DNA from: Glycomyces amatae
GTDB lineage: Bacteria > Actinomycetota > Actinomycetes > Mycobacteriales > Micromonosporaceae
DNA length: 64,000 bases
Assembly (NCBI RefSeq): GCF_020991375.1
Contig: NZ_JAJLQZ010000017.1
Coordinates: 47,253-111,252 of the forward strand
Reading direction: 5' to 3'
Both the position numbers and the translations under genes were made by a program. The notes under the pieces are model-generated. The model worked only from the letters and a program-made list of their open reading frames with translations, searched no databases and was not told where the DNA came from. Shown here one piece after another: positions 1 to 8,938 of this stretch (position 1 is its first letter; each line of letters starts with the position of its first letter).

Positions 1-756
1 GACGCCCGCGTGGCCTCCCGAGCCGACGGTGATGTTGCGCAGGGACGCGATGATCTCCTCGGAGGCGTCGCGGAAGCGGCGCACGATCTTGCGGTCGGGC
101 TGGCCGTCGACGTTGATGAGGGCGATGAGCTGGCGCCCGAAGTCGTCGTCGGCGTCGAAGGTGGACACCGCGAAGGACCGCAGCAGGCCGGTGATCGCGC
201 CCAGGAGGCGGCGGTGGACGGCCTTCTCGACCTTCGTGAACTCGTCGGCGAGGTCGTCGCGGGACATGCGGTCGACGGTGGGGGCGAAGTCGGACAGGAA
301 GGTGAGGGACGCGAGGCACAGCGGGATCGCGAGCGCGAAGCCCTCGGTGACGTCGATGGCGCGCTGCTCGGGGTTGGCCTGCCGGGTGCGGTCGACCCGG
401 TGCATGTTGGAGCCGCCGGAGTAGACGGGCACGCCCGCGTCGTCGACGTGGCGCTCCATGTACTCCTTGACGAAGCGCATGATGCGGATGGGGATCTCGA
501 CGGCGTCGCCGAGGCCGCCGAGGGCGTCGAGCACGGGGTCGCTGGTGGCGTCGGGGTCGGCGTAGTTGAGCTCGACGAGCTCCTGGGCCGGGTAGAGCAG
601 GCACAGCAGCTGCTGGGCGTCGCCGACGGCGTCGGAGTCGTTGCGCCCGCCCCAGTGCCACTCCTTGTGCCTGCCGCCGTCCTCGGCGGGCCGCCAGCTG
701 TAGGCGACCTGCGCCTTCCAGATGTCGAGGAGCTGTTGCCGAGGCTGCATCTTCAC
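1..756 (-). CDS. SCO2524-family-like protein, C-terminus cut by window edge
   Basis: The frame is open from a GTG at 756 (alternative ATG at 750) to the left edge, about 250 codons with no stop, so the C-terminus lies outside the window. The N-terminus begins MKMQPRQQLLDIWKAQVAYSW. It resembles actinobacterial proteins named after Streptomyces SCO2524, from memory of the family and without a search. The protein is soluble, acidic and helical, with no signal peptide or membrane segment. No catalytic motif is recognisable and the family function is unknown. No strong ribosome binding site precedes either start, so the start is uncertain. The next gene, at 958, is divergent. Confidence 0.55.
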   Translation of the reverse strand, partial: MKMQPRQQLLDIWKAQVAYSWRPAEDGGRHKEWHWGGRNDSDAVGDAQQLLCLLYPAQELVELNYADPDATSDPVLDALGGLGDAVEIPIRIMRFVKEYMERHVDDAGVPVYSGGSNMHRVDRTRQANPEQRAIDVTEGFALAIPLCLASLTFLSDFAPTVDRMSRDDLADEFTKVEKAVHRRLLGAITGLLRSFAVSTFDADDDFGRQLIALINVDGQPDRKIVRRFRDASEEIIASLRNITVGSGGHAGV

Positions 757-847
757 AGGGGACCACCGCCGAGGGCTCGCAGGACCGAATCGGACCACTT
801 CACTATGGCATGTCGATGCGACGCAAACGGACTCGCAGAACGCGTGT

Positions 848-863
848 TGTCGGCTACCCGACA
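848..863. promoter_or_regulatory. palindrome TGTCGG-N4-CCGACA, possible operator
   Basis: A perfect 6+6 inverted repeat lies in the 200 bp between the divergent genes starting at 756 and 958. The same half-sites with the same 4-base spacing recur at 25688-25703, upstream of yqgE. It could be a regulator site or a small RNA hairpin. The role is inferred. Confidence 0.3.
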
Positions 864-957
864 GGAGACGGGGGTACGCGAGGGGGTCTCGCGGCGTCCT
901 ATGAGCAGGGACGGCAAACCGGGCGAACCGGTCCCCTTGAAGGCGCGAGGAGTCGGC

Positions 958-1155
958 ATGGTCGAGATGGTACTGGCGGGCGTGATCATCGGCGCCGTGT
1001 CGGCCGCCGCCGCGGTCTCCGGCCTCCAGGACCGGCGCCGCCGCAGGGCGGAGCGGCGCGGGACCGAGGCCCCGGTCTTCGGCGAGCCGATCCCGAGCGG
1101 ATGGGCGCACACGGCCCGCGGCGACGGGCGCGGCCGCGCCGAAGGCGGACGCTAG
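958..1155 (+). CDS. small single-pass membrane protein
   Basis: This gene encodes 65 aa. The ATG at 958 is chosen because GAGGAG lies 7 bases upstream. Residues 2-22 form one hydrophobic helix rich in Val, Ala and Gly. A cluster of five arginines (about 25-29) follows, so the Arg-rich tail should be cytoplasmic. No enzyme motif is visible. Its stop overlaps the stop of the convergent acetyltransferase gene. The good ribosome binding site and the membrane/charge pattern support a real gene, but the function is unknown. Confidence 0.5.
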   Translation: MVEMVLAGVIIGAVSAAAAVSGLQDRRRRRAERRGTEAPVFGEPIPSGWAHTARGDGRGRAEGGR

Positions 1156-1673
1156 GCCTTCAGTTCATAGACGCTGCACGGGACCCCGACGCCCGGCACC
1201 ACGGTCTCCCGCTCCAGGGACATGCCGAGCTTCTCGGCCACGCGGATCGAGGCGGCGTTCTCGGCGTGGATGCACGAGACCACGCGGTCGAGCCCGAGGT
1301 CCCCGAAGGCGAAGCCGGCCACGGCCCGCGCCGCCTCGGGCGCGTAGCCGCGGCCCCACCGGTCGCGCCTGACGCGCCAACCGAGCTCGGTGGCGGGCAG
1401 GATCTCCGGCAGGAAGGACGGGACCGCCAGCGCGGCCCAGCCCACGAAGGCGCCCGTCGCCGACTCGACGGCGGCGAAGACGCCCCAGCCGTGCTCGTCC
1501 CAGTGCGCCGCGGCCTTCGCCGTGCGCGCCTCGGTCTCCTCGGGGGTCAGCGGGCGGCCGTTCCCGATGTAGCGCATGACCTCCGGGTCGGCGTTGATCG
1601 CGGCGAGCGCCTCGGCGTCGGCGACCGCCAAGGGGCGCAGCAGGAGCCGCTCGGTCCGCAGTTCCACGCTCAT
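1152..1673 (-). CDS. GNAT family N-acetyltransferase (RimJ/RimL type)
   Basis: This 173-aa protein has the acetyltransferase_3 pattern. The N-terminus is LRTERLLLRPLAVADAEAL. A central TELGWRVRRDRWGRGYAPEA contains the acetyl-CoA pyrophosphate loop (R/Q-x-x-G-x-G/A type). The segment ENAASIRVAEKLGM is typical of RimJ/RimL-like enzymes. It transfers acetyl from acetyl-CoA to an amine, and the substrate cannot be told. The start at 1673 overlaps the stop of the upstream DUF4233 gene as ATGA, so translation is probably coupled. It is the last gene of the valS-folC operon, a position often held by ndk in other actinobacteria. Confidence 0.85.
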   Translation of the reverse strand: MSVELRTERLLLRPLAVADAEALAAINADPEVMRYIGNGRPLTPEETEARTAKAAAHWDEHGWGVFAAVESATGAFVGWAALAVPSFLPEILPATELGWRVRRDRWGRGYAPEAARAVAGFAFGDLGLDRVVSCIHAENAASIRVAEKLGMSLERETVVPGVGVPCSVYELKA

Positions 1674-2083
1674 CGCCTCGGCGGCTTCCCGAGCTGGATC
1701 TTCACGGACCAGCAGTAGGCCCACACCAGCGCGAACACGATCCCGGCCACGCCCAGGGCCCAGTGGATCGGCCAGCACGCGATCAGCGCGGCCTGGAGCA
1801 CCGCGCCCGCGGGCCACACCCAGGGGCGCCGCGACATCCCGGCGAGCAGGACGCACGCGGCCGTCAGGACCAGGATCGCCACGGTCGCGAACCCGCTGTC
1901 CTCCAGCAGGATCCGCATCGGGACGATCCCCAGCAGCAGTGCCAGCGCCTCGAAGCTCAGCGCCATCGCCGCGAGGCCGCGGGCGGCGCGGGCCGGGTCG
2001 CGCAGGCCCGAGCGGGCCGGGTCCGGCTCGGTCCAGGGCGCCTCGGCCTCTTCGGGCTCCTCGGGGTGCTCGTGCTCAGCCAC
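1670..2083 (-). CDS. DUF4233 family membrane protein
   Basis: This 137-aa protein starts with GTG. The N-terminal 30 residues are acidic and Pro-rich. Four hydrophobic segments follow (roughly residues 36-55, 64-82, 88-103 and 107-126), and the tail is basic (KPPRR). DUF4233 proteins typically follow folC in actinobacteria, as here, where it overlaps the folC stop by 8 bases and the next gene by 4. This indicates tight coupling in one transcript. The function is unknown. Confidence 0.8.
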   Translation of the reverse strand: MAEHEHPEEPEEAEAPWTEPDPARSGLRDPARAARGLAAMALSFEALALLLGIVPMRILLEDSGFATVAILVLTAACVLLAGMSRRPWVWPAGAVLQAALIACWPIHWALGVAGIVFALVWAYCWSVKIQLGKPPRR

Positions 2084-3416
2084 GGCGACGGCCCACCAGG
2101 ACCTTGCGGGCGTCGGCGACGGTGAAGACCGAGCCGGTGACCAGGACGCCGCCGCCGGACTCGTACACGTCGTCGGCCTCCTCGGCCAGCTCGATGCCGC
2201 GGGCGATCGCGTCGGCCAGGTGCGGGATGACGACGACGCGCTCCTCGCCGAAGACCTCCCGGGCGAGCTTCGCGAGCGTCGCCGCGGGCATCGCCCGGTC
2301 CGAGGAGGACTTCGTGACGACGACCTCGTCGAGCAGCGGCTCGAGGAGCTCGAGCATGTGCTCGGTCTCCTTGTCCGCGAGCATCCCGACGACGCCGACG
2401 AGCTTGCGGAAGTTGAACTCCTCCTCGACGGCCTTGGCCATGGCCTCCATGCCCGCGGGGTTGTGGGCGGCGTCGAGGATGACCGCGGGGGCCGTGCGCA
2501 CCACCTCGAGGCGGCCCGGGGACGTGAAGTCCGCGAACGCCTCCCCCACGACCTCGGCGTCGAGGGCCTTCGGCTCGCCGGCGCCGAGCAGGACCTCGAC
2601 GGCGGCCAGCGCCAGGGCCGCGTTGTGCGCCTGGTACTCGCCGTGCAGCGGCAGGAACAGGTCCTGGTAGCGGGCGGCGCGGGTCTCGACCGTGATGAGC
2701 TGGCCGCCGACGGCGACCTCGCGGGCGGTGACCTCGAAGCCGCGGCCCTCGGGGACGAGCTTCGCGCCGACGGCGTTGGCGCGGCGCAGCAGCGGCTCCA
2801 TCGCCGAGCGCTCCTGCACCGAGGTGACCAGCGTCGACCCCTCGTGGACGATCCCGGCCTTCATCGTCGCGATCTCGGCGAGGGTCTCGCCGAGCCACTT
2901 GGTGTGGTCGATGCCGATGGGCGTGATGACCGCGACCTCGGCGCCCAGGACGTTGGTCGAGTCGGTCTCGCCGCCGAGGCCGACCTCCACGACGCCGACG
3001 TCGATCGGGGTGTCGGCGAAGGCCCCCATGGCGAGCGCGACGGTCATCTCGAAGTAGGTGAGCGGCTCGGCGGCCTCGCGGTCGACGAGCTCGGCGAGCG
3101 GCGCGATCTCGTAATACTGCTGGGCGAGCCCCTCGGGGCTGATCGGCTCGCCGTCGATGCAGACGCGCTCGGTGACGTCGTTGAGGTGCGGCGAGGTGAA
3201 CATGCCGGTGCGCAGGCCGTGCCCGCGCAGCAGCCGCTCGATCATGCGCGTGGTCGAGGTCTTGCCGTTCGTGCCGGTGACGTGCACGGCGCGGAAGGAC
3301 CGCTGCGGGTCGCCCATCATGTCCAGCAGCTGCTTGATGCGGTCGAGCGTGAAGTCCCAGCGGGAGAACCCGCGGGACTCGAGAGCCGCTTCGACTTGCG
3401 CCAGTTCGGCGTTCAC
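2076..3416 (-). CDS. folC: dihydrofolate synthase / folylpolyglutamate synthase
   Basis: This 446-aa ATP-dependent Mur-ligase-fold enzyme adds glutamate to dihydropteroate and to reduced folates in the cytoplasm. The ATP-binding loop VTGTNGKTS is at residues 46-54. The segments SPHLNDVTERVCIDGEPIS and TYFEMTVALAMGAFADTPID are family signatures, and LDAAHNPAGM marks the C-terminal domain. Length is normal. The GTG start at 3416 has GGGGGA about 8 bases upstream. It lies 89 bp after valS and overlaps the following DUF4233 gene, in the common actinobacterial order valS-folC-DUF4233. Confidence 0.95.
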   Translation of the reverse strand: MNAELAQVEAALESRGFSRWDFTLDRIKQLLDMMGDPQRSFRAVHVTGTNGKTSTTRMIERLLRGHGLRTGMFTSPHLNDVTERVCIDGEPISPEGLAQQYYEIAPLAELVDREAAEPLTYFEMTVALAMGAFADTPIDVGVVEVGLGGETDSTNVLGAEVAVITPIGIDHTKWLGETLAEIATMKAGIVHEGSTLVTSVQERSAMEPLLRRANAVGAKLVPEGRGFEVTAREVAVGGQLITVETRAARYQDLFLPLHGEYQAHNAALALAAVEVLLGAGEPKALDAEVVGEAFADFTSPGRLEVVRTAPAVILDAAHNPAGMEAMAKAVEEEFNFRKLVGVVGMLADKETEHMLELLEPLLDEVVVTKSSSDRAMPAATLAKLAREVFGEERVVVIPHLADAIARGIELAEEADDVYESGGGVLVTGSVFTVADARKVLVGRRRG

Positions 3417-3505
3417 TGTGGTTGTCCCCCATGGTCATCGACGAGACTTGCGGGTCGGTCGCTGATGGTGCGGCGGCCGGGGCCGGCGGGCGGCCCCGGC
3501 CCCCG

Positions 3506-6124
3506 TCACGCGAGCCGTTCGAGCTGCGCGGTGATGCGCGCGATGTCGGCCTCGGCGGTCGCCTTGCGCGCCTTGATCTTCTCGACCACGGCGTCCGGCG
3601 CCTTCGCGAGGAACGCCTCGTTGCCGAGCTTCCCGGTCGTCCCGGCCAGCTCCTTCTCGGCGACCTTCAGGGCCTTCTCGAGCCGGGCCCGCTCGGCCGC
3701 GACGTCGATGGTCCCGGAGGTGTCCAAGGCGACCGTGACCTGGTCCGAGACGGCCAGCTCGGCGGTCGCCGCGAAGCCCTCGCCCTCGTGCTCGAGCTTC
3801 GCGAAGGCGCGGATGAGGCCCTCGATGCCGCCCAGGCCCGCCGCGTCCAGGCCCGTGATGCGCGCGGCCACGGACTGGCCGGGCTTGACGCCCTGGTCCG
3901 AGCGGAAGCGCCGCACCTCGGTCACGAGGCGCTGGAGGGCGCCCACGAGCCGCTCGGCCTCGGCGTCCGAGCCGGCGGCCACGGGCCAAGCGGCCACGGT
4001 GAGCGAGCCGCCCTGCGCCTCGGTGCCGGTGAGCGTGAGCCACAGCTCCTCGGTCACGAACGGGATCACCGGGTGCAGCAGGCGCAGCAGCTGGTCGAAG
4101 ACGTGGCCGATGACCCGGCGGGTGTCCTCGGCCCGCCGCCCGCCCTCGGCGAGCACCGGCTTGGTCAGCTCCAGGTACCAGTCGAACACGTCGTCCCACG
4201 CGAAGTGGTACAGCGTGTCCATGGCCTTCGCGAACTCGTACTGCTCCAGTCGGGCGTCGACGGCCTCGACGGTGTGCGAGAGCCGAGAGAGGATCCACCG
4301 GTCGATCAGCGACGGGTCGGCGGGCAGGTCGCCCTCCACGGTCGCGCCGGACATGAGCGCGAACCGGGTGCCGTTCCACAGCTTGTTGCAGAAGTTCCGG
4401 GCGACCTCGGCCAGCTCGATCGAGGCGATGCCGTCCGCGCCCGGGTTCGCGTCGCGCGCGAGCATGAACCGCAGCGCGTCCGCCCCGTACTGGTCGACCA
4501 CCTCGAGCGGGTCGATGCCGTTCCCCAGGGACTTCGACATCTTCACGCCGTTCTTGTCCCGGAGGAGCCCGTGGAGGACCACCTCCCCGAAGGGCGCCTT
4601 GCCCATCGCGTAGGTGCCGAACATCATCATCCGCACCACCCAGAAGAAGATGATGTCCCAGCCGGTGATGAGCGCGGCCGTCGGATAGAACTTCTCCAGC
4701 GCCGGCGTCTCCTCCGGCCAGCCGAACGTCGAGAACGGCCACAGGCCCGAGGAGAACCACGTGTCGAGCACGTCGGGGTCCTGCACGTACCCCTCGGGCG
4801 CGGTCTCACCCGGGCCCACGCACACCTCTTCGCCGTTCGGGCCGTACCAGATCGGGATGCGGTGGCCCCACCACAGCTGGCGCGAGATGCACCAGTCCAG
4901 GAGGTTGTCCACCCACGAGAAGTAGCGCTTCTCCATCTCCGGCGGGTAGATCTTCGTCTCGCCGCTCCGGACGGCGTCCCCGGCCAGCTTCGCGAGGCGC
5001 TCGACCTTCACGAACCACTGGAGCGACAGGCGCGGCTCCACCGTGGTGTCGCAGCGCTCGCAGTGGCCCACGGCGTGCGTGTACGGGCGCTTCTCGGCCA
5101 CGATCCGGCCCTCGGCCCTCAAGGCGGCGGCGATCGCCGAGCGCGCCTCGAACCGGTCGAGGCCCTGGAACGGGCCGTGCGCGGTGATCGCGCCGCGCTC
5201 GTCCATGATGAGGATCGACTCCAGGCCGTGCCGCTGGCCGATCGCGAAGTCGTTCGGGTCGTGCGCCGGGGTCACCTTCACCGCGCCGGTCCCGAACGCG
5301 GGGTCGACGTGGGCGTCGGCCACGATCGGGATGCGCCGTCCGGTGAACGGCACCTCCACCGTGGTCCCGACCAGGTGCGCGTAGCGCGGGTCGTCGGGGT
5401 GGACGGCCACGGCGGTGTCGCCGAGCATCGTCTCCAGGCGGGTCGTGGCCACCACGATCGAGTCCTCGCCGTCGCCGTACCGCATCGACACGAGCTCGCC
5501 CGCGTCGTCCTGGTGCTCCACCTCCGCGTCGGAGAGCGCGGTCATGCAGCGCGGGCACCAGTTGATGATGCGCTCGGCGCGGTAGATCATGCCGTCGTCG
5601 TACATGCGCTTGAACATCGTCTGCACGGCGTTGGAGAGCCCGTCGTCGAGCGTGAACCGCTCGCGGTCCCAGTCGACGCCGTCGCCGATCTTCTTCATCT
5701 GCGAGGAGATGCGCTCGTGGTAGACGTGCTTCCACTCCCACGCCTTCTCCACGAACGCCTCGCGGCCGAGGTCGTGGCGGGACAGGCCCTCCTTGTCGGC
5801 GAGCTGGCGCTCCACCACGTTCTGCGTGGAGATGCCGGCGTGGTCGGTGCCGGGCAGGAACAGGGCCTCCTTGCCCCTCATGCGCTCGCGGCGCACCATC
5901 CAGTCGATGAGGGTGTGGTTGAGCGCGTGCCCCAGGTGGAGCTGCCCCGTCACGTTGGGCGGGGGGATCACGACCGCGTAGGGCTCGCGGTCGGAGTCGT
6001 CGGCAGCCTTGAACCGGCCGTCGGCTACCCACTTCGCGTAGCGTCGCGCCTCTACGTCTACGGGCGCGTACGTCTTCGGAAGCTGGGTCTCCGGGGCCGG
6101 CGTCTTCTTCGCTGCGTCTGTCAC
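3506..6124 (-). CDS. valS: valyl-tRNA synthetase
   Basis: This 872-aa class I aminoacyl-tRNA synthetase charges tRNA-Val. The HIGH-type signature is PPPNVTGQLHLGH (HLGH at 63-66), and TDHAGISTQNVVERQL follows. The editing domain occupies the middle, and KMSKSLGNG is near residue 527. The C-terminus is the valS-specific coiled-coil arm, with repeated Ala/Glu/Lys between about 800 and 870. Cys pairs (WCPRC and CERC) suggest a zinc site in the insert. The start is GTG at 6124. Only 9 bp separates it from meaB upstream, so it is cotranscribed with the acyl-CoA genes. Confidence 0.97.
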   Translation of the reverse strand: MTDAAKKTPAPETQLPKTYAPVDVEARRYAKWVADGRFKAADDSDREPYAVVIPPPNVTGQLHLGHALNHTLIDWMVRRERMRGKEALFLPGTDHAGISTQNVVERQLADKEGLSRHDLGREAFVEKAWEWKHVYHERISSQMKKIGDGVDWDRERFTLDDGLSNAVQTMFKRMYDDGMIYRAERIINWCPRCMTALSDAEVEHQDDAGELVSMRYGDGEDSIVVATTRLETMLGDTAVAVHPDDPRYAHLVGTTVEVPFTGRRIPIVADAHVDPAFGTGAVKVTPAHDPNDFAIGQRHGLESILIMDERGAITAHGPFQGLDRFEARSAIAAALRAEGRIVAEKRPYTHAVGHCERCDTTVEPRLSLQWFVKVERLAKLAGDAVRSGETKIYPPEMEKRYFSWVDNLLDWCISRQLWWGHRIPIWYGPNGEEVCVGPGETAPEGYVQDPDVLDTWFSSGLWPFSTFGWPEETPALEKFYPTAALITGWDIIFFWVVRMMMFGTYAMGKAPFGEVVLHGLLRDKNGVKMSKSLGNGIDPLEVVDQYGADALRFMLARDANPGADGIASIELAEVARNFCNKLWNGTRFALMSGATVEGDLPADPSLIDRWILSRLSHTVEAVDARLEQYEFAKAMDTLYHFAWDDVFDWYLELTKPVLAEGGRRAEDTRRVIGHVFDQLLRLLHPVIPFVTEELWLTLTGTEAQGGSLTVAAWPVAAGSDAEAERLVGALQRLVTEVRRFRSDQGVKPGQSVAARITGLDAAGLGGIEGLIRAFAKLEHEGEGFAATAELAVSDQVTVALDTSGTIDVAAERARLEKALKVAEKELAGTTGKLGNEAFLAKAPDAVVEKIKARKATAEADIARITAQLERLA

Positions 6125-6133
6125 CGCTCCAGT

Positions 6134-7102
6134 CTACGAAGCCGCGCGGTGGGAAGGCGACGAGGTTTGGCCGGTGTCGCCGAGGACGCTCCGGGCCGCC
6201 GAGGCGACGTCGGTCTCGCCGTCGGCGACGGCCTCGGCGAGCGCCTCGGGGACCTTGTAGCGCTCGCGCAGGGCCGCGTCGACGCGGGCGCGGATCTCCG
6301 CGGCGGCCCGCTGCCGGCGCTTGAGGGCGAGGCGGTCGCCCTCGGCGAGCCAGTCGCGGTGCTTGCCGATGGCGGCGACGAGGTCGTCGATGCCCTTGGA
6401 CTCGGCGGCGACCGTGGTGCAGACGGGCTGGCGCCACTCGCCGGGCTCGCGCCGGACCAGGCTCATCATGGCCTTGAGGTCGCGCACGGCGCCGTCGGCG
6501 CCGGGCCGGTCGGCCTTGTTGACGACGTAGACGTCGGCGATCTCCACGACCCCGGCCTTGACGGCCTGGATGCCGTCGCCCATGCCGGGGGCGAGCAGCA
6601 GGAGCGTCGTGTCGGCGAGGCTCGCGATCTCCACTTCGGCCTGGCCGACGCCGACGGTCTCGACGACGACCACGTCGAAGCCGAGGCCCTCGAGGAGGCG
6701 CACGCCCGCGCCGGTGGTCGCGGCGAGGCCGCCGAGGTGCCCGCGGGTGGCGACCGAGCGGATGTAGACGCCGTCGTCGAGGGCGTGGTCGGCCATGCGG
6801 ACGCGGTCGCCGAGGATCGCCCCGCCCGAGAACGGGCTCGACGGGTCCACGGCCAGGACGCCCACCCGCAGGCCCGCCTCGCGCCAGGCGGCGATGAGCG
6901 CGGACACGAGGGTGGACTTGCCGACGCCGGGCGAGCCGGTGAGGCCGACGATGAGCGCGTCCCCGCCGGTGACCAGGCGGGCGACCTCGGAGGCGTCGAT
7001 GCCGTTCTCGCCATTGGTCTGGTTCTCGACGGCGGTGAGGAGGCGGGCGGTGGCCCGGCGGTCGCCCGCCCGGGCCGCCGCCACGATGTCGGGCAGCCCC
7101 AT
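6134..7102 (-). CDS. meaB: methylmalonyl-CoA mutase-associated GTPase MeaB
   Basis: This 322-aa G3E-family GTPase loads and protects adenosylcobalamin-dependent methylmalonyl-CoA mutase. The Walker A motif GSPGVGKST is at 56-64. DPSSPFSGGAILGDRVRM and ETVGVGQAEVE are MeaB/ArgK signatures, and NKAD is the guanine-specificity motif. The start ATG at 7100-7102 overlaps the thiolase stop as TGATG. An epimerase gene lies 1.2 kb away on the other strand, and the three genes together indicate a propionyl/methylmalonyl-CoA pathway. The mutase itself is not in the window. Confidence 0.93.
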   Translation of the reverse strand: MGLPDIVAAARAGDRRATARLLTAVENQTNGENGIDASEVARLVTGGDALIVGLTGSPGVGKSTLVSALIAAWREAGLRVGVLAVDPSSPFSGGAILGDRVRMADHALDDGVYIRSVATRGHLGGLAATTGAGVRLLEGLGFDVVVVETVGVGQAEVEIASLADTTLLLLAPGMGDGIQAVKAGVVEIADVYVVNKADRPGADGAVRDLKAMMSLVRREPGEWRQPVCTTVAAESKGIDDLVAAIGKHRDWLAEGDRLALKRRQRAAAEIRARVDAALRERYKVPEALAEAVADGETDVASAARSVLGDTGQTSSPSHRAAS

Positions 7103-8259
7103 CAGGCTCCCTTGAGGACGATCGCGTCGCCCTGGCCGCCGCCGCCGCACAGCCCGGCCGCGCCGAGCTGCCCCGGGGCGAGCTGGCGGGCGAGGGTCTG
7201 GGCGAGGCGGGCCCCGGAGGCGCCGATCGGGTGGCCGAGGGCGATCGCGCCGCCGTCGGGGTTGACGCGGTCGAGGTCGACGCCGAGGGTCTCGGCCGAG
7301 GCGAGGACGACCGCGGCGAAGGCCTCGTTCATCTCCACCACGTCGAGGTCGGACGCGGCCAGACCGGCGAGGCCCAGGGCCTTGGCGATGGCGTTCGCGG
7401 GCTGGTCGAGCAGGGAGTTGTCGGGCCCGGCGACGGTGGCGTACGCGAGGATCTCGGCGGTCCAGGCCCAGCCGTTGGCCTCGGCGACGGACTTGCGGGC
7501 CAGGACGAGCGCGGAGGCGCCGTCGGAGATCTGGGACGCGCTCGCGGCGGTGATGGTGCCGTTCTCGGTGAAGGCCGGGCGCAGCTGGCCGAGCTTCTCG
7601 GGCGTCGAGTCGGGGCGCACGCCCTCGTCGGCGTCGACCAGGCCCTTGCGGGTCTCGACGGGGGTGATCTCCTCGGCGAGGCGGTCGAGCGCCTTGGCGG
7701 CCCGGCGGTGCGACTCGGCGGCGAAGACGTCCTGCTGCTCGCGGGTGAGCGAGCGGCCCTTGAGGTGGCGCTCGGTGGACTCGCCCATCGAGATGCCGTC
7801 GTAGGCGTCGGTGAGCCCGTCGTGGGCGAGGTGGTCGATGAGGACGGCCTCGCCGTACTTGAAGCCGCGGCGGGAGCCGGGCAGCAGGTGCGGGGCGCGG
7901 CTCATGGACTCCATGCCGCCCGCGACGAGCACGTCGGCGGCGCCGCCGCGGATGAGCTGGTCGGCCAGGCCGACCGCGGTGAGCCCGGAGAGGCAGACCT
8001 TGTTGACCGACAGCGCGGGGACGCGCATCGGTAGCCCGGCGGCCACGGCGGCCTGGCGGGCGGGGTTCTGGCCGCATCCGGCGGGCAGGACCTGGCCGAG
8101 GAGGACCTGCTCCACGAGTTCGGGGCCGATGCCGGCCCGTTCGATCGCGGCTCGGATCGCGGTCCCGGCCAGGTCGGTGGCGGGGATCTCGGCGAGTGCG
8201 CCGTTGAAGCGCCCGATGGGTGTCCGGGCGGCGGCGAGGATAACGGTGCTGTCGTTCAT
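7102..8259 (-). CDS. acetyl-CoA C-acetyltransferase (thiolase)
   Basis: This 385-aa thiolase condenses two acetyl-CoA to acetoacetyl-CoA, or acts in reverse. The nucleophile Cys89 sits in VNKVCLSGL. Other signatures are GGMESMSRAPHLLP, MNEAFAAVVLA, GHPIGASGAR and the C-terminal LCGGGGQGDA with the second catalytic Cys. The start at 8259 has a strong GGAGG 8 bases upstream. It is the first gene of the leftward operon through meaB and valS to folC. It is divergent from the epimerase gene across only 33 bp, so the two promoters must overlap or lie inside that gap. Confidence 0.94.
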   Translation of the reverse strand: MNDSTVILAAARTPIGRFNGALAEIPATDLAGTAIRAAIERAGIGPELVEQVLLGQVLPAGCGQNPARQAAVAAGLPMRVPALSVNKVCLSGLTAVGLADQLIRGGAADVLVAGGMESMSRAPHLLPGSRRGFKYGEAVLIDHLAHDGLTDAYDGISMGESTERHLKGRSLTREQQDVFAAESHRRAAKALDRLAEEITPVETRKGLVDADEGVRPDSTPEKLGQLRPAFTENGTITAASASQISDGASALVLARKSVAEANGWAWTAEILAYATVAGPDNSLLDQPANAIAKALGLAGLAASDLDVVEMNEAFAAVVLASAETLGVDLDRVNPDGGAIALGHPIGASGARLAQTLARQLAPGQLGAAGLCGGGGQGDAIVLKGA

Positions 8260-8292
8260 GGCGAACCTCCGTTGGTCGATACGCTCGATGTT

Positions 8293-8721
8293 ATGACGTT
8301 CACTGAGGGCATCGGATTGCGGCGCATCGATCACGTGGGAATCGCGGTCCCGGACCTGGACGCGGCCCTGGTGTGGTACGAGGGCGCGCTCGGCGGCACG
8401 GCGGTGCACCGGGAGGTCAACGAGGCGCAGGGCGTGGTCGAGGTGATGGTCGCGTGGCCGGAGGGCGGGGCGCAGGTGCAGCTGCTCGCGCCGCTCGGCG
8501 AGGACTCGCCGATCGCGCGGTTCCTGGGGAAGCAGGGCCCGGGGCTCCAGCAGCTCGCGTTCACCGTCGCGGACGTCGAGGCGGCCGCCGCGGCGCTGCG
8601 GGAGCGGGGCGCGCGACTGCTCTACGACGAGGCGCGCCGGGGCACCGCGGGGTCCAAGATCAACTTCGTGCACCCCCGGGACGCGGGGGGCGTCCTGGTC
8701 GAACTGGTCGAACCCGCTTAG
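8293..8721 (+). CDS. mce: methylmalonyl-CoA epimerase, altered metal site
   Basis: This 142-aa two-module glyoxalase/VOC-fold protein would interconvert (R)- and (S)-methylmalonyl-CoA. RIDHVGIAVPDLDAALVWY carries the first metal-ligand His. VQLLAPL carries the Gln ligand, and VLVELVEPA carries the terminal Glu. The segment usually read G-x-H-H-x-A-F is GLQQLAF here, so the third-ligand His is replaced by Gln, which may weaken or change metal binding. The ATG at 8293 is chosen over a TTG at 8272, and the transcript may be leaderless. Gene order with meaB and thiolase matches Streptomyces SCO5398-5400. Confidence 0.85.
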   Translation: MTFTEGIGLRRIDHVGIAVPDLDAALVWYEGALGGTAVHREVNEAQGVVEVMVAWPEGGAQVQLLAPLGEDSPIARFLGKQGPGLQQLAFTVADVEAAAAALRERGARLLYDEARRGTAGSKINFVHPRDAGGVLVELVEPA

Positions 8722-8938
8722 CGCCCTTGCGGTCGGGGGGCCGCCGGGCGGGCCGGGTGTCGGATACGCGACGCCGTTCGGGTGACGCTCGCACGGAGCG
8801 GAAACGGCACTCGAATCGAGATCCGTGTCGTTCCAAGGTTTTCGCCCGATTTGCGGCTAGTGTTACCGGTGGTTTCAGCCCCCACAAACCCCTGACCTTG
8901 CTGTCGACATATCCGGTTGCGTCTGCAAGTATTGGTCC

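Noticed and set aside
10..1155. A 381-codon plus-strand frame at the left edge.
   Set aside because: Most of it is antisense to the leftward SCO2524-like gene. Only the end, from the ATG at 958 with its ribosome binding site, is kept as a small gene.
3422..7804. A 1460-codon open frame on the plus strand.
   Set aside because: It is antisense to valS, meaB and the thiolase gene, and its translation is low-complexity Arg/Gly/Val/Leu. Such mirror frames are normal in very G+C-rich DNA.
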